Source: Tenacibaculum singaporense
GTDB taxonomy: Bacteria; Bacteroidota; Bacteroidia; Flavobacteriales; Flavobacteriaceae
Assembly: GCF_003867015.1 (NCBI RefSeq)
Contig: NZ_CP032548.1
Span: 863,501 to 927,500 of the forward strand
Direction: 5' to 3'
DNA length: 64,000 nucleotides
A program made the translations under genes and the position numbers. The notes under the pieces were generated by a model that was not told the DNA's origin, ran no database searches, and saw only the letters and a list, made by a program, of their open reading frames with translations. Positions 1 through 8,565 of the stretch are shown in pieces. The first letter of the stretch is position 1; every line of letters starts with the position of its first letter.

Positions 1-144
1 GTATTGATATTGACGTACTTCAGAAAAAGTCATACCTCTACCTTTAAAGGTTGAGTGGTATTCTCCTCCAAAAATATGATTAGACAACCTACGTGTCTTT
101 ATTTCTATTTTTCGAACTTTTTTTAGTAACTCTTTTGTATCCAT
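1..144 (-). CDS. DUF58 domain-containing protein, N-terminal part
   Basis: Reading leftwards from an ATG at 142-144, the frame stays open to the window edge and gives 48 residues starting MDTKELLKKVRKIEIKTRR and containing FGGEYHSTFKGRGMTFSEVR. That pattern is typical of the N-terminus of DUF58 proteins, which usually sit directly downstream of MoxR ATPases and upstream of BatA/BatB-type von Willebrand proteins. It follows the MoxR gene on the same strand after about 75 bases, so cotranscription is likely. Only the first part is visible, so the body of the protein cannot be checked. Confidence 0.85.
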   Translation of the reverse strand, partial: MDTKELLKKVRKIEIKTRRLSNHIFGGEYHSTFKGRGMTFSEVRQYQY

Positions 145-219
145 GTTTTCAATTGTCAGTTAACAGTTATCAATAATCAGTAAAGTGTTTTGGGCTGATA
201 ATTGCTCATTGATAATTGA

Positions 220-1209
220 TTAAGGTACTTGTACTTCGTTAATAATAGAATTAATAATATCTATAGATGTAATGTTTTCAGCTTCTGCTTCATACGTAAT
301 ACCAATTCTATGACGTAATACATCGTTTACGATTGCTCTAACATCTTCAGGAATTACATAACCTCTTCGTTTAATAAAGGCATAACATTTTGCTGCTTTT
401 GCCAAGGCAATACTACCACGGGGAGATGATCCAAAACTAATAAGTGGTTGTAATTTTTCTAAATTGTATTTTTCAGGATAACGAGTTGCGAAAACAATAT
501 CTAAAATATACTTTTCAATTTTTTCATCCATATAAACCTCGTTAACTACGTTGCGAGCTTTAATAATTTGATCGATTGAAATTACAGGATTTATTTTTTG
601 AAAACTTCCATTTAAGTTTTGACGCATAATTAGTTGCTCGTCTTGTAACTTTGGATAGTCAATCACTGTTTTTAACATAAAACGGTCTATCTGTGCTTCA
701 GGAAGAGGATACGTCCCTTCTTGTTCAACTGGGTTTTGAGTTGCCATTACCAAGAAAGGTTCATCTAGCTTGAAAGTTTCGTCACCAATGGTAATTTGAC
801 GCTCTTGCATTGCCTCTAATAATGCAGATTGTACTTTAGCAGGAGCACGGTTAATCTCATCAGCTAATACAAAGTTGGCGAAAATTGGTCCCTTTTTTAT
901 AGAGAAATCATTTTCTTTTACATTGTATATCATAGTACCTACAACATCAGCAGGCAATAAATCTGGAGTAAATTGAATACGACTAAAGCTTCCATCTACA
1001 GCTTTTGAAAGTGTGTTAATGGCTAAGGTTTTCGCTAGCCCAGGTACACCTTCTAATAAGATATGTCCATTTCCTAAAAGTCCAATTAGTAATCGCTCAA
1101 TCATATGTTTTTGACCCACAATTACCTTATTCATTTCTGTAGTTAATAAGTCTACAAAAGCACTTTCTCTTTCTATTTTTTCATTGATGGCTCTTACATC
1201 TATATCCAT
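220..1209 (-). CDS. MoxR family AAA+ ATPase
   Basis: This 329-residue protein is a MoxR-type AAA+ ATPase, a family thought to act as chaperones that mature metal-dependent or von Willebrand-domain partners. The Walker A motif GVPGLAKT lies at about residues 54-61 and the Walker B core VLADEIN at about 114-120. It is followed by a sensor-type ATQNPVEQEGTYPLPEAQ stretch characteristic of the AAA_3 group. Length and start are normal for the family. The DUF58 gene follows on the same strand, which is the classic MoxR-DUF58 (Bat operon) arrangement. A -7 box reading TAgcTTTG on the minus strand at 1242-1249 would give a leader of about 26 bases. Confidence 0.95.
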   Translation of the reverse strand: MDIDVRAINEKIERESAFVDLLTTEMNKVIVGQKHMIERLLIGLLGNGHILLEGVPGLAKTLAINTLSKAVDGSFSRIQFTPDLLPADVVGTMIYNVKENDFSIKKGPIFANFVLADEINRAPAKVQSALLEAMQERQITIGDETFKLDEPFLVMATQNPVEQEGTYPLPEAQIDRFMLKTVIDYPKLQDEQLIMRQNLNGSFQKINPVISIDQIIKARNVVNEVYMDEKIEKYILDIVFATRYPEKYNLEKLQPLISFGSSPRGSIALAKAAKCYAFIKRRGYVIPEDVRAIVNDVLRHRIGITYEAEAENITSIDIINSIINEVQVP

Positions 1210-1241
1210 AGTAATTGAAATAAATTAGAATTTTTATGAAA

Positions 1242-1249
1242 CAAAGCTA
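1242..1249 (-). promoter_or_regulatory. -7 promoter box of the MoxR operon
   Basis: On the minus strand this reads TAGCTTTG, an exact match to the Bacteroidota -7 consensus TAnnTTTG. It lies 33 bases upstream of the MoxR start codon. No convincing -33 element was assigned. Confidence 0.55.
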
Positions 1250-1436
1250 CAATAATAGTGTTTTTTTAGTTGTTAAAAGTTGGTTAAACCTTGTGTTTAC
1301 AAGTGACAAGGTACTGTTTTTTAAAGTTAAGTTTTTGGTGAGCGTGTTTATTTTACTGAAAATAAGCTACTTATAATTTGTTTTTGTGGATAAAAAAAAT
1401 GAAATTTAGATTCTACTAACTTTAAACTTAAATTTT

Positions 1437-4400
1437 ATGAAGAAAATGTCTTTTAGCAAAACGCTGCTAATTAACGCGCTATTTTTCTTGTTTTCTAGTT
1501 TTATTTACGGGCAAACGATAAGAGGAAAAATAGTGGGTGTAAATGGAGAAAGTATTCCTTTTGCGAATATTATAGAGAAAGGAACAACAAATGGAACCAC
1601 TTCTAATGAGAATGGTGAATTTAGTTTAAATGTGAAAAAACTTCCGACGGTAGTTACAATATCTTCTTTAGGGTTTGTTACTATAGAAAGAAATGTAGTC
1701 AGTGCGGATACTTTTTTGCAGGTAACTCTTCGAGAAGACTCAGATGTTTTAGAAGAAGTAGTAATTTCAGGATTAGCAACCACAACGAAAAGGTCTAATT
1801 TAGCGAATACAGTTTCGACAATTTCAGCTGCGGAATTAACACAGGTTACATCACAATCAGGTTTTGATAGTGCGTTGTCTGGGAAGTTCACAGGAGCGGA
1901 AATTAAAGCAAATTCAGGAGCACCTGGAGGAGGAATTTCAATGAGGCTTAGGGGAGTTACTTCGGTTTTTGGAGATCAGCAACCATTATTTATTGTAGAT
2001 GGTGTATACGTTGATAATTCATCCATAGGTATGGGTAATAATGTTATTAGTGAAGCTTCTGGAGGAGGGAATCCATCTACAAACCAAGATGATGCTTCAA
2101 ATAGGATTGCGGATATTGACCCAGAAGATATTGAGAATGTAGAAATATTAAAAGGAGCTTCAGCTGCAGCAATTTATGGTTCTAGAGCAGCAGGTGGGGT
2201 AGTGATTATAACTACTAAAAGAGGGAAGTTTGGAAAACCAAGGATTTCTTTTTCGCAAACTCTAGGGCTTAGGAGTCCAACACAATTGTTAGGGTTAAGA
2301 GATTGGAATGAAGAAAGAGTGTTTAATAATTTTTACTCGCCTAAAGATGACCCAGTGGAAGATGCTGAGAGTAGAGCAAACGCTCAAGCCATAGTAGCTA
2401 GATTTAATCAAGCAGTTGCTAATGGTGGATTAAGAGATTATGAGGCAGAGTTGTTTGATCATACAAGAATTTCAACGACTACAAGGTTTACGTCTTCAGG
2501 AGGTTCAGAGAAGACTGATTATTTTTTTGGAGTTACATATAAAGATGAACCTGGTTTGGTTGAAAATACTGGGTATGAGAAAGCATCAGTTCGTTTAAAT
2601 ATTGGTCAAAAATTTACTGATTGGTTAGATTTATATGTCACATCTAACTATATAAGCTCTCAATCTGATAGAGGATTTTTTAATAATGGAAATGCTAACA
2701 GAACAGTTGGGTATGCTTTAGCATTTACATACCCTTGGGAAAATCTATCTCCTATTGATGGGTTATATCCTTCTGGAGGAGCTGGTTCAAATGTGCTAGA
2801 AACAGTTGCAATAACAACTAATAGAGAAAAGGTTAACCGTTTTATAGGAAGTGCAACTTCAAATATTAAAATTATAGATGCTGAAAAAAATAAATTAAAA
2901 TTAGTTTTACAAGCTGGATTTGACCAGTATACCTTAAGAACAACTAGTATATTTCCCAGAGAACTGAGTTATTTCAGGGATCCTTCAACACTCAGCGGGG
3001 TGGCTGTGTCTGGTTCTACAATAAACACTAATTACAATTTATCTGCGTTCTTAGTTCACAATTTGAATTTAGAAGATGGACTGCAATTTACAACTCAATT
3101 AGGTAGTTTTTTTCAAGATTTTGACCGTAACACTGTTATTACAATTGGAACAGGGTTTGATGGTTCCCTTACTAACCTATCTTTAGCGAAAAATTTATCA
3201 TCAGAACAAACTATTCGTTTGCAAAAAGACTCAGGTTTTTTTATTCAAGAAGAGATAAATTATAAAAACAAAATAATAGGTTCTGTAGGTATTAGAGGAG
3301 ATAAGTCTACAAATAATGGAGAATCAGATAAGATGTACTATTATCCTAAAGCTAACTTGGCAATCAATTTACATGAATTTGATTTTTGGAAGTTTGATAA
3401 AATAACAACTTTTAAACCTAGAATTGCATATGGTGAAGCCGGAAGGTTCCCGCAGTTTAATGATCAATTTACACTTGCTGAAGCCCAATTTATAGGAGGT
3501 AATTCAGGGTTTGCTCCAGGTACATTTAAGGGGGATCCATTCATTGAGCCAGAAAGACAAAAGGAATTGGAATATGGGTTAGATTTAGGGCTATTTGAAA
3601 GTAGAATAATTTTAGAATCTACTTTTTATACTAAAAAAATAGACGATTTATTAATACAAGAAAGGGTTCCTACATCTACAGGTTTTACAAGAGAAATTAA
3701 AAATGGAGGAGAGCTTAAAAACACAGGAATAGAGCTTGGGTTGAAAGCTAATGTTATAGAAAAAGAAGATTTTTCTTGGGACACTAACCTAAAATGGTGG
3801 AAAAATAAATCTAAAATTACTCGATTAGATGTTCCAGCATTTACTGAAGGAGGATTTGCCTCATCTTTAGGGACTTTTTATATTCAAGAGGGGTTCAGTG
3901 CTACACAAATTGTAGGGACTTACGATTCAGATGCTTACACGGCAGAAGAGATAGCAAGAAGAGATCCAGAAGGAGATGGTTTTTTTGTATATGGTAATGC
4001 AGAACCAGATTTCCAGATGTCTTGGCAAAATAATTTTAAATACAAGAATTTTGATTTATCATTTTTATGGCACTGGAAAAAAGGAGGTGATGGTATAAAC
4101 CTAACAACTTTATTGTATGATTTAGCAGGTACAACTTGGGATTATGACGATACAGGTTTAGATCCTACAGGTACACTTACTAATGGAGAATACAGAGCAA
4201 GTCAAGCATTTGTTAATCCAGAACCGTTAATTGAAGATGCTGGTTACCTTCGATTAAGAGAAGTAGGTTTGTTTTATACATTTAATAAAGATGTAATTAA
4301 AGGAGTAGAAAAAGTTAAAATAGGAGTTTCAGGAAGAAATTTGATTAATATTTTTGATTATAATAGTTATGATCCAGAGGCTTCAAACTTTGGTAACAAT

Positions 4401-4478
4401 GTTCTGGCTAATAATGTGGAAGTAACCCCTTACCCAGCATCAAAGTTTATTAACTTTCATCTAAATGTTAACTTTTAA
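1437..4478 (+). CDS. SusC/RagA family TonB-linked outer membrane protein
   Basis: This 1013-residue TonB-dependent transporter is of the SusC/RagA type, which imports glycans, peptides or other large ligands across the outer membrane together with a SusD lipoprotein. In order: a signal peptide ending near residue 26 (FIYGQ), a carboxypeptidase-regulatory-like domain at about 27-110, a plug domain at about 115-265 containing LFIVDGVYVDN and GSRAAGGVVIITTKRG, then a long beta-barrel ending in a C-terminal phenylalanine (HLNVNF). The susD-like gene starts 12 bases downstream. No glycosidase, peptidase or sigma/anti-sigma gene adjoins the pair, so the substrate cannot be named. Confidence 0.95.
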   Translation: MKKMSFSKTLLINALFFLFSSFIYGQTIRGKIVGVNGESIPFANIIEKGTTNGTTSNENGEFSLNVKKLPTVVTISSLGFVTIERNVVSADTFLQVTLREDSDVLEEVVISGLATTTKRSNLANTVSTISAAELTQVTSQSGFDSALSGKFTGAEIKANSGAPGGGISMRLRGVTSVFGDQQPLFIVDGVYVDNSSIGMGNNVISEASGGGNPSTNQDDASNRIADIDPEDIENVEILKGASAAAIYGSRAAGGVVIITTKRGKFGKPRISFSQTLGLRSPTQLLGLRDWNEERVFNNFYSPKDDPVEDAESRANAQAIVARFNQAVANGGLRDYEAELFDHTRISTTTRFTSSGGSEKTDYFFGVTYKDEPGLVENTGYEKASVRLNIGQKFTDWLDLYVTSNYISSQSDRGFFNNGNANRTVGYALAFTYPWENLSPIDGLYPSGGAGSNVLETVAITTNREKVNRFIGSATSNIKIIDAEKNKLKLVLQAGFDQYTLRTTSIFPRELSYFRDPSTLSGVAVSGSTINTNYNLSAFLVHNLNLEDGLQFTTQLGSFFQDFDRNTVITIGTGFDGSLTNLSLAKNLSSEQTIRLQKDSGFFIQEEINYKNKIIGSVGIRGDKSTNNGESDKMYYYPKANLAINLHEFDFWKFDKITTFKPRIAYGEAGRFPQFNDQFTLAEAQFIGGNSGFAPGTFKGDPFIEPERQKELEYGLDLGLFESRIILESTFYTKKIDDLLIQERVPTSTGFTREIKNGGELKNTGIELGLKANVIEKEDFSWDTNLKWWKNKSKITRLDVPAFTEGGFASSLGTFYIQEGFSATQIVGTYDSDAYTAEEIARRDPEGDGFFVYGNAEPDFQMSWQNNFKYKNFDLSFLWHWKKGGDGINLTTLLYDLAGTTWDYDDTGLDPTGTLTNGEYRASQAFVNPEPLIEDAGYLRLREVGLFYTFNKDVIKGVEKVKIGVSGRNLINIFDYNSYDPEASNFGNNVLANNVEVTPYPASKFINFHLNVNF

Positions 4479-4490
4479 TCTAAAAAAATC

Positions 4491-5843
4491 ATGAAAAATA
4501 TTTATATAAAAATTTTAGTGTTTGTTTTTGTGCCGTTAATTGTGGGGTGTGAACTTGAAGAGCTGCCTAATTCTAATGCTCCAACTATAGATAGTTTTGC
4601 TGAAGGAGCTTCTCAAGCAGACGTACAATCATTAGCTGTAGGTCTTGAGGCTATAATGAGAAACGATTTAGATTTTCACTATGAAACTGTTAGTTATTTG
4701 GCAAGAGAATATTATGATCTGTCGGGAACTGATCCTCGTTACACAGGAGAGATTTTAAAAGGCCCTCTAGATAATAATGGGTTCTTAACTACTCGTTCAT
4801 TTGCTGCCTGGTATAGGGTTGTTAAAGCAGCGAATGTTTTAATTAATGCAGTTGAAAATTCTGCAGCAGGATTTGATGATGAAGTTAAAAATTCATATTA
4901 CGGTTACGCTAAAACATTAAAAGCTTATGCATTTTTAATGTTAGCTAGTAGGCAGTATACTAATGGAATAAGAGTAGATGTGTCTGATCCAGATAATTTA
5001 GGAGGATTTATAGGCTACGATGAATCTCTAACTTTTATTAAAGGATTATTAAATGAAGCAAGTATTGATTTATCAAATTCCCCTGATGAATTTGATTTTC
5101 CTTTAAGTAGTGGTTTTGATGATTTAAGAAAACCAGATCCAGATACACCGGGAGAAAAATTACCGTTATCTCCTAATGATTTTATAGAGTTTAATAGGGC
5201 TTTAGTTGCTAGAGTTGCATTATATCAGGGGGATATGGTATCTGTTTTAAACTTTTTAAATGAGTCATTTTTTGATTTGAATGGAGGACTGTTTATAGGG
5301 GTTGCTCATGTATTTGGAGCTTCAGGTAATGATATATTAAATAACCTGTATTATGTGCCTGGACAATCTGGTCAAGAGTTTGTAATTCATAATTCATGGA
5401 TAGCAAATGCTGAAACTGGAGATACAAGAGTTAATAGAAAGTCTTTTTTACTAGATGAACCAGCTTCTTTTGACGGACTTACAGGGACTCACCAAATTTC
5501 TGTGTATAAAACTAATACAGATCCTGTTTATTTAATTAGAAATGAAGAATTAATTTTAATGTATGCAGAAGCGAACATAGGAACTAACAATACGGAAGCA
5601 ATCAATGCAATAGATATAGTAAGAAATGCTGCCGGATTACTTAATTATTCAGGGGGAACAACAGATAATGATTTACTTGAAGAAGTATTGAATCAAAGAA
5701 GATATTCGTTGCTGGGAGAAGGTCACAGATGGGTAGATTTAAGACGTTTGGATAGATTGAATTCTACATATGTCCCGCTAGATAGAGCAGGAGATAACAT
5801 TATAACTGCTTTTCCAACACCTTTTAGTGAGAATGTTAATTAA
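4491..5843 (+). CDS. SusD/RagB family substrate-binding lipoprotein
   Basis: This is the partner of the upstream SusC-like transporter: a surface lipoprotein that caps the transporter and binds substrate. It has 450 residues. The lipobox cysteine lies at about residue 20 (LIVGCELEE), and acidic residues right after the Cys fit the surface-export signal of Bacteroidota lipoproteins. Family features include the early helical repeat region with WYRVVKAANVLINA, and the late motif RNEELILMYAEAN followed by INAIDIVRNAAGL and LLGEGHRWVDLRRLDR. The C-terminus ends at about FPTPFSENVN, without the QNPGY-like ending common in the family. A hairpin terminator follows. Confidence 0.95.
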   Translation: MKNIYIKILVFVFVPLIVGCELEELPNSNAPTIDSFAEGASQADVQSLAVGLEAIMRNDLDFHYETVSYLAREYYDLSGTDPRYTGEILKGPLDNNGFLTTRSFAAWYRVVKAANVLINAVENSAAGFDDEVKNSYYGYAKTLKAYAFLMLASRQYTNGIRVDVSDPDNLGGFIGYDESLTFIKGLLNEASIDLSNSPDEFDFPLSSGFDDLRKPDPDTPGEKLPLSPNDFIEFNRALVARVALYQGDMVSVLNFLNESFFDLNGGLFIGVAHVFGASGNDILNNLYYVPGQSGQEFVIHNSWIANAETGDTRVNRKSFLLDEPASFDGLTGTHQISVYKTNTDPVYLIRNEELILMYAEANIGTNNTEAINAIDIVRNAAGLLNYSGGTTDNDLLEEVLNQRRYSLLGEGHRWVDLRRLDRLNSTYVPLDRAGDNIITAFPTPFSENVN

Positions 5844-5876
5844 CAACATGACTTGTTTTTAATTGTGATATTTGAT

Positions 5877-5903
5877 AAAGGAGCCCAAATAGGCTCCTTT
5901 TTT
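5877..5903 (+). terminator. Rho-independent terminator after susCD
   Basis: AAAGGAGCC, a six-base loop, then GGCTCCTTT and further T residues form a strong hairpin with a U tail 34 bases after the SusD stop. The A-rich 5' arm could also serve the convergent lpxH transcript only weakly, because that gene ends inside the T tract. Confidence 0.85.
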
Positions 5904-5906
5904 ATT

Positions 5907-6668
5907 TTAAAATTCTTTTAAAACTAGTTTATCATTTTCAAAAACAGCATATGTAAAGTACTTAATCCAGTCACCAGTGTTCAAATAAGTGCTGTTTTCT
6001 TGAAGTTGAATTTCTAAAGGAAGATGTCTGTGCCCAAAAATAAAATAATTGTAGTGTTTAGTTTCTAGTTTGCGCTTACAATACTGTACTAACCACTCAT
6101 TATCTTCACCTAAAAATTTAGCGTCTTCATCACCAGAAATCAGTTTGTTTTTAACCGACATATATTGTCCTAATCGCATACCTAAATCTGGGTGTAACCA
6201 GCGAAACATCCATTGAAATAAAGGAAATGTAAATACTTTTTTCATACGCTTATACCCTTTGTCTCCAGGTCCTAATCCATCACCATGACCAATTAAAAAT
6301 AATTTATTATTGATTGTAAACTCTTGAGGAGAATGATACACGGGAATATTTAATTCCTTTTCAAAATAATCACGCATCCATAAATCGTGATTTCCAACAA
6401 AAAAGTAAATTGGGATACCGTTGTCTTTTATTTCAGCAAGCTTTCCTAAAACGCGAACAAAACCTTTAGGAACCACAGTTTTATACTCAAACCAAAAATC
6501 AAATAAATCACCTAAAATAAAAATTGCTTCGGCATCTTTTTTAACTTCGTTTAACCATGCAACAAATTTTTGTTCACGAGGAAAACTAGCCTCAGAAGTT
6601 GGAGCTCCTAAATGTTGATCGGAAGCAAAATAGACTTTTTTATTTTCAGAAGTGCTGATTGAAATCAA
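5907..6668 (-). CDS. lpxH: UDP-2,3-diacylglucosamine diphosphatase LpxH
   Basis: This calcineurin-like metallophosphoesterase most likely makes lipid X in lipid A biosynthesis at the inner membrane. The metal-ligand motifs appear in order: DQHLG, GDLFDFW, GNHD, and a late GHRHLP. The frame opens at an ATG at 6756-6758, but the first 30 residues of that reading are hydrophobic and unlike the family, and they overlap the divergent tadA start. I propose a TTG start at 6666-6668, giving 253 residues beginning about ten residues before KKVYFASDQHLG. The start is uncertain; the function is well supported. Confidence 0.88.
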   Translation of the reverse strand: MISISTSENKKVYFASDQHLGAPTSEASFPREQKFVAWLNEVKKDAEAIFILGDLFDFWFEYKTVVPKGFVRVLGKLAEIKDNGIPIYFFVGNHDLWMRDYFEKELNIPVYHSPQEFTINNKLFLIGHGDGLGPGDKGYKRMKKVFTFPLFQWMFRWLHPDLGMRLGQYMSVKNKLISGDEDAKFLGEDNEWLVQYCKRKLETKHYNYFIFGHRHLPLEIQLQENSTYLNTGDWIKYFTYAVFENDKLVLKEF

Positions 6669-6727
6669 ATCGTAAATTTTGGTAAAAATAAGTATTTTAC
6701 TCAGAGTTAGCACAAACAAATTTTGGC

Positions 6728-6735
6728 TACATTTG
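6728..6735 (+). promoter_or_regulatory. -7 promoter box of tadA
   Basis: TACATTTG is an exact match to TAnnTTTG, 21 bases before the first in-frame ATG consistent with the TadA family start. This placement argues against the longer tadA reading that begins at 6679. Confidence 0.6.
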
Positions 6736-6762
6736 TTTAAGAACTTATATGAATCCATGTAT

Positions 6763-7209
6763 ATGAATCCGTTTGATGATACTTACTTTATGAAAAAAGC
6801 CTTACAAGAGGCTGAGCTTGCTTTTGATAAAGGAGAAGTTCCGGTAGGTGCAGTAATCGTTTTTAATAACCAAATTATTGCTAGAGCGCATAATTTAACT
6901 GAGTTGTTAAACGATGTTACAGCGCATGCCGAAATGCAAGCGTTTACTGCAGCAGCAGATTTTTTAGGTGGAAAATATTTAAAAGACTGCACCTTGTATG
7001 TTACATTGGAGCCTTGCCAAATGTGTGCGGGAGCGAGTTACTGGACGCAAATAGGTAAAATAGTGTATGGAGCTAGTGAACCCAAACTTGGTTTTTCTGT
7101 TTTACAAACTAAAATACATCCTAAAACAAAAGTAATATCAGGAGTTTTAGAAGAAGAATGCGGCTTTTTGTTGAAGAAGTTTTTTATTGAAAAACGCAAT
7201 TTAAATTGA
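6763..7209 (+). CDS. tadA: tRNA adenosine(34) deaminase TadA
   Basis: A cytidine/deoxycytidylate deaminase-fold enzyme that converts the wobble adenosine of tRNA-Arg(ACG) to inosine. The zinc site is visible as HAEMQAF, with the catalytic Glu, and PCQMCAGA with the two Cys ligands. The preferred start, MNPFDDTYFMKKALQEAE, gives 148 residues. ATG codons at 6757 and 6763 are both possible, and the -7 box at 6728 rules out the upstream codons. The gene is divergent from lpxH and is followed by a hairpin repeat at 7218-7238. Confidence 0.93.
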   Translation: MNPFDDTYFMKKALQEAELAFDKGEVPVGAVIVFNNQIIARAHNLTELLNDVTAHAEMQAFTAAADFLGGKYLKDCTLYVTLEPCQMCAGASYWTQIGKIVYGASEPKLGFSVLQTKIHPKTKVISGVLEEECGFLLKKFFIEKRNLN

Positions 7210-7213
7210 TGAT

Positions 7214-7246
7214 AGTCATTCCGAACTTGTTTCGGAATCTCATTAA
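7214..7246. repeat. Hairpin-forming intergenic repeat-like element
   Basis: GTCATTCCGAACTTGTTTCG and the following bases form an 8-bp perfect stem (ATTCCGAA / TTCGGAAT) with a five-base loop. From memory, closely similar words are scattered in intergenic regions of many flavobacterial genomes. Only one copy is in this window. It lacks a long T run, so it is not a typical terminator, though it may act as one for tadA or the convergent gene. Confidence 0.45.
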
Positions 7247-7277
7247 GGGAAGCTGAAATTAAGTTTAACTAAACAAC

Positions 7278-7775
7278 TTAAAATAATGTTTGTTGTTTTG
7301 CTCCGCTTTCGTGCTCCAATAGCCATTTTTTACGCCAAATACCGCCTGCATATCCTGTTAACGATCCATCAGAACCTACAACTCTGTGACAGGGAATAAC
7401 GATCCAAATAGGGTTTTTACCGTTAGCAGAAGCTACAGCACGAATTGCTTTTACATCACCTAATTGTTTGGTTTGTTCTAAGTAGGTTCTAGTCCTTCCA
7501 AAAGAAATGTTTAATAATTCATTCCAAACCGATTGTTGAAAAGTTGTTCCCTGTGGATTCAATTGTAGATCAAAATCTGTTCTTTTTCCAGCAAAATATT
7601 CATCCAGCTGCGTAACACAATTTTGTAAACAAGATGGAATTTCCTTTGAGGAGCTGAATGCAGCCGAAGTATCTTCGTCGAATACTGAAATCGATTGGAT
7701 TCCATTTTCATCACCTTCAATCTTGGCAATTCCGATAGGAGTTTTATAATATGTGGTTTGTAAGTTAGACACCAA
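7278..7775 (-). CDS. ogt: Methylated-DNA-[protein]-cysteine S-methyltransferase
   Basis: A 165-residue suicide DNA repair protein that transfers alkyl groups from O6-alkylguanine or O4-alkylthymine to its active-site Cys. The signature IPCHRVVGSDGSLTGYAGG is present, with the acceptor Cys in PCHRV. The upstream recognition-helix region FQQSVWNELLNISFGRTRTY is also normal. It has no Ada-type regulatory domain, so it is the Ogt/MGT form. Its start overlaps the end of tatD by 11 bases on the same strand, indicating an operon of two nucleic-acid-related enzymes. Confidence 0.94.
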   Translation of the reverse strand: MVSNLQTTYYKTPIGIAKIEGDENGIQSISVFDEDTSAAFSSSKEIPSCLQNCVTQLDEYFAGKRTDFDLQLNPQGTTFQQSVWNELLNISFGRTRTYLEQTKQLGDVKAIRAVASANGKNPIWIVIPCHRVVGSDGSLTGYAGGIWRKKWLLEHESGAKQQTLF

Positions 7776-8529
7776 AAACGTCTTTAGAGTTCTGTGTTGT
7801 AATTTCCGAAATTTGATTGAAAGTCAATCCATAAATATCTACTAATTTATCCACAACCTGAGTAATATAACTACTCTCATTGCGTTTTCCTCGATATGGA
7901 GTAGGTGCTAGGTATGGCGAATCGGTTTCTAAGACAATATGTTTAATGTCTATTTGGTTTAGAAACTTGTCAATTTTTCCGTTTTTAAAAGTAGCTACAC
8001 CTCCAATTCCTAATTTCATGTTGTAAGAAATCGCTTTTTCCGCTTGCTCTAAAGTTCCTGTAAAACAGTGAAAAATTCCATATAAATCATCTCCTTTTTC
8101 AGTTTCTAAAACTTCAAAAATTTCATCAAAAGCATCACGACAATGGATAACAATTGGTAGTTTTCTTTCTTTTGCCCACTGAATTTGTGTACGAAAAGCT
8201 TCTTGTTGTTGTGGCAAAAATGATTTATCCCAATATAAGTCGATACCAATTTCACCAATCGCATAAAAATCACGCTTGTCTAACCACTCTTTTACATGAG
8301 CTAACTCTTCCTGATAGTTTTCTTTTACTGAAGTTGGGTGCAGCCCCATCATTAAAAATACACCGTTCGGATAATTTTTTTCTAAATCGAACATACGTTC
8401 TGTATAAGAACTATCAATAGCAGGAATAAAGAAACGAGAAACTCCAGCTTCTTTAGCACGTTGTATCATTTCGTCTCTTTCCTCGTCAAACTGACTTGAA
8501 TATAAGTGGGTGTGTGTATCTGTAATCAT
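7765..8529 (-). CDS. tatD: TatD family metal-dependent hydrolase (DNase-like)
   Basis: A 254-residue TIM-barrel metal-dependent hydrolase related to the 3'-5' DNase TatD. Metal-binding motifs in order: DTHTHLYS at the N-terminus, GEIGIDLYW, VIHCRDAF, FHCFTG, and ETDSPYLAPTPYRG. Length and start match the family. It is cotranscribed with the alkyltransferase downstream and diverges from a retropepsin-like gene across only 36 bases. Confidence 0.94.
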   Translation of the reverse strand: MITDTHTHLYSSQFDEERDEMIQRAKEAGVSRFFIPAIDSSYTERMFDLEKNYPNGVFLMMGLHPTSVKENYQEELAHVKEWLDKRDFYAIGEIGIDLYWDKSFLPQQQEAFRTQIQWAKERKLPIVIHCRDAFDEIFEVLETEKGDDLYGIFHCFTGTLEQAEKAISYNMKLGIGGVATFKNGKIDKFLNQIDIKHIVLETDSPYLAPTPYRGKRNESSYITQVVDKLVDIYGLTFNQISEITTQNSKDVFGV

Positions 8530-8538
8530 TTATTGCCG

Positions 8539-8546
8539 TATCTTTA
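8539..8546 (+). promoter_or_regulatory. -7 promoter box of the retropepsin-like gene
   Basis: TATCTTTA matches seven of the eight positions of TAnnTTTG and lies 19 bases before the chosen ATG at 8566. It is interleaved with the tatD promoter in the same 36-base gap. Confidence 0.4.
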
Positions 8547-8551
8547 CGAGA

Positions 8552-8559
8552 CAAAAGTA
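8552..8559 (-). promoter_or_regulatory. -7 promoter box of tatD-ogt
   Basis: On the minus strand this reads TACTTTTG, matching TAnnTTTG. The expected transcription start near 8546 gives a leader of about 17 bases. The box lies just beyond the divergent plus-strand box at 8539-8546. Confidence 0.55.
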
Positions 8560-8565
8560 CAAGAA

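Noticed and set aside
1505..1891. A 128-residue minus-strand frame
   Set aside because: It is antisense to the signal-proximal part of the SusC-like gene and has no recognisable domain.
6669..6758. The upstream ATG of lpxH at 6756-6758
   Set aside because: The added 30 residues are hydrophobic and unlike the family, and the region holds the tadA promoter box and overlaps its start.
8154..8420. An 88-residue plus-strand frame
   Set aside because: It is antisense to tatD, which has complete metal-site motifs, and has no own promoter.
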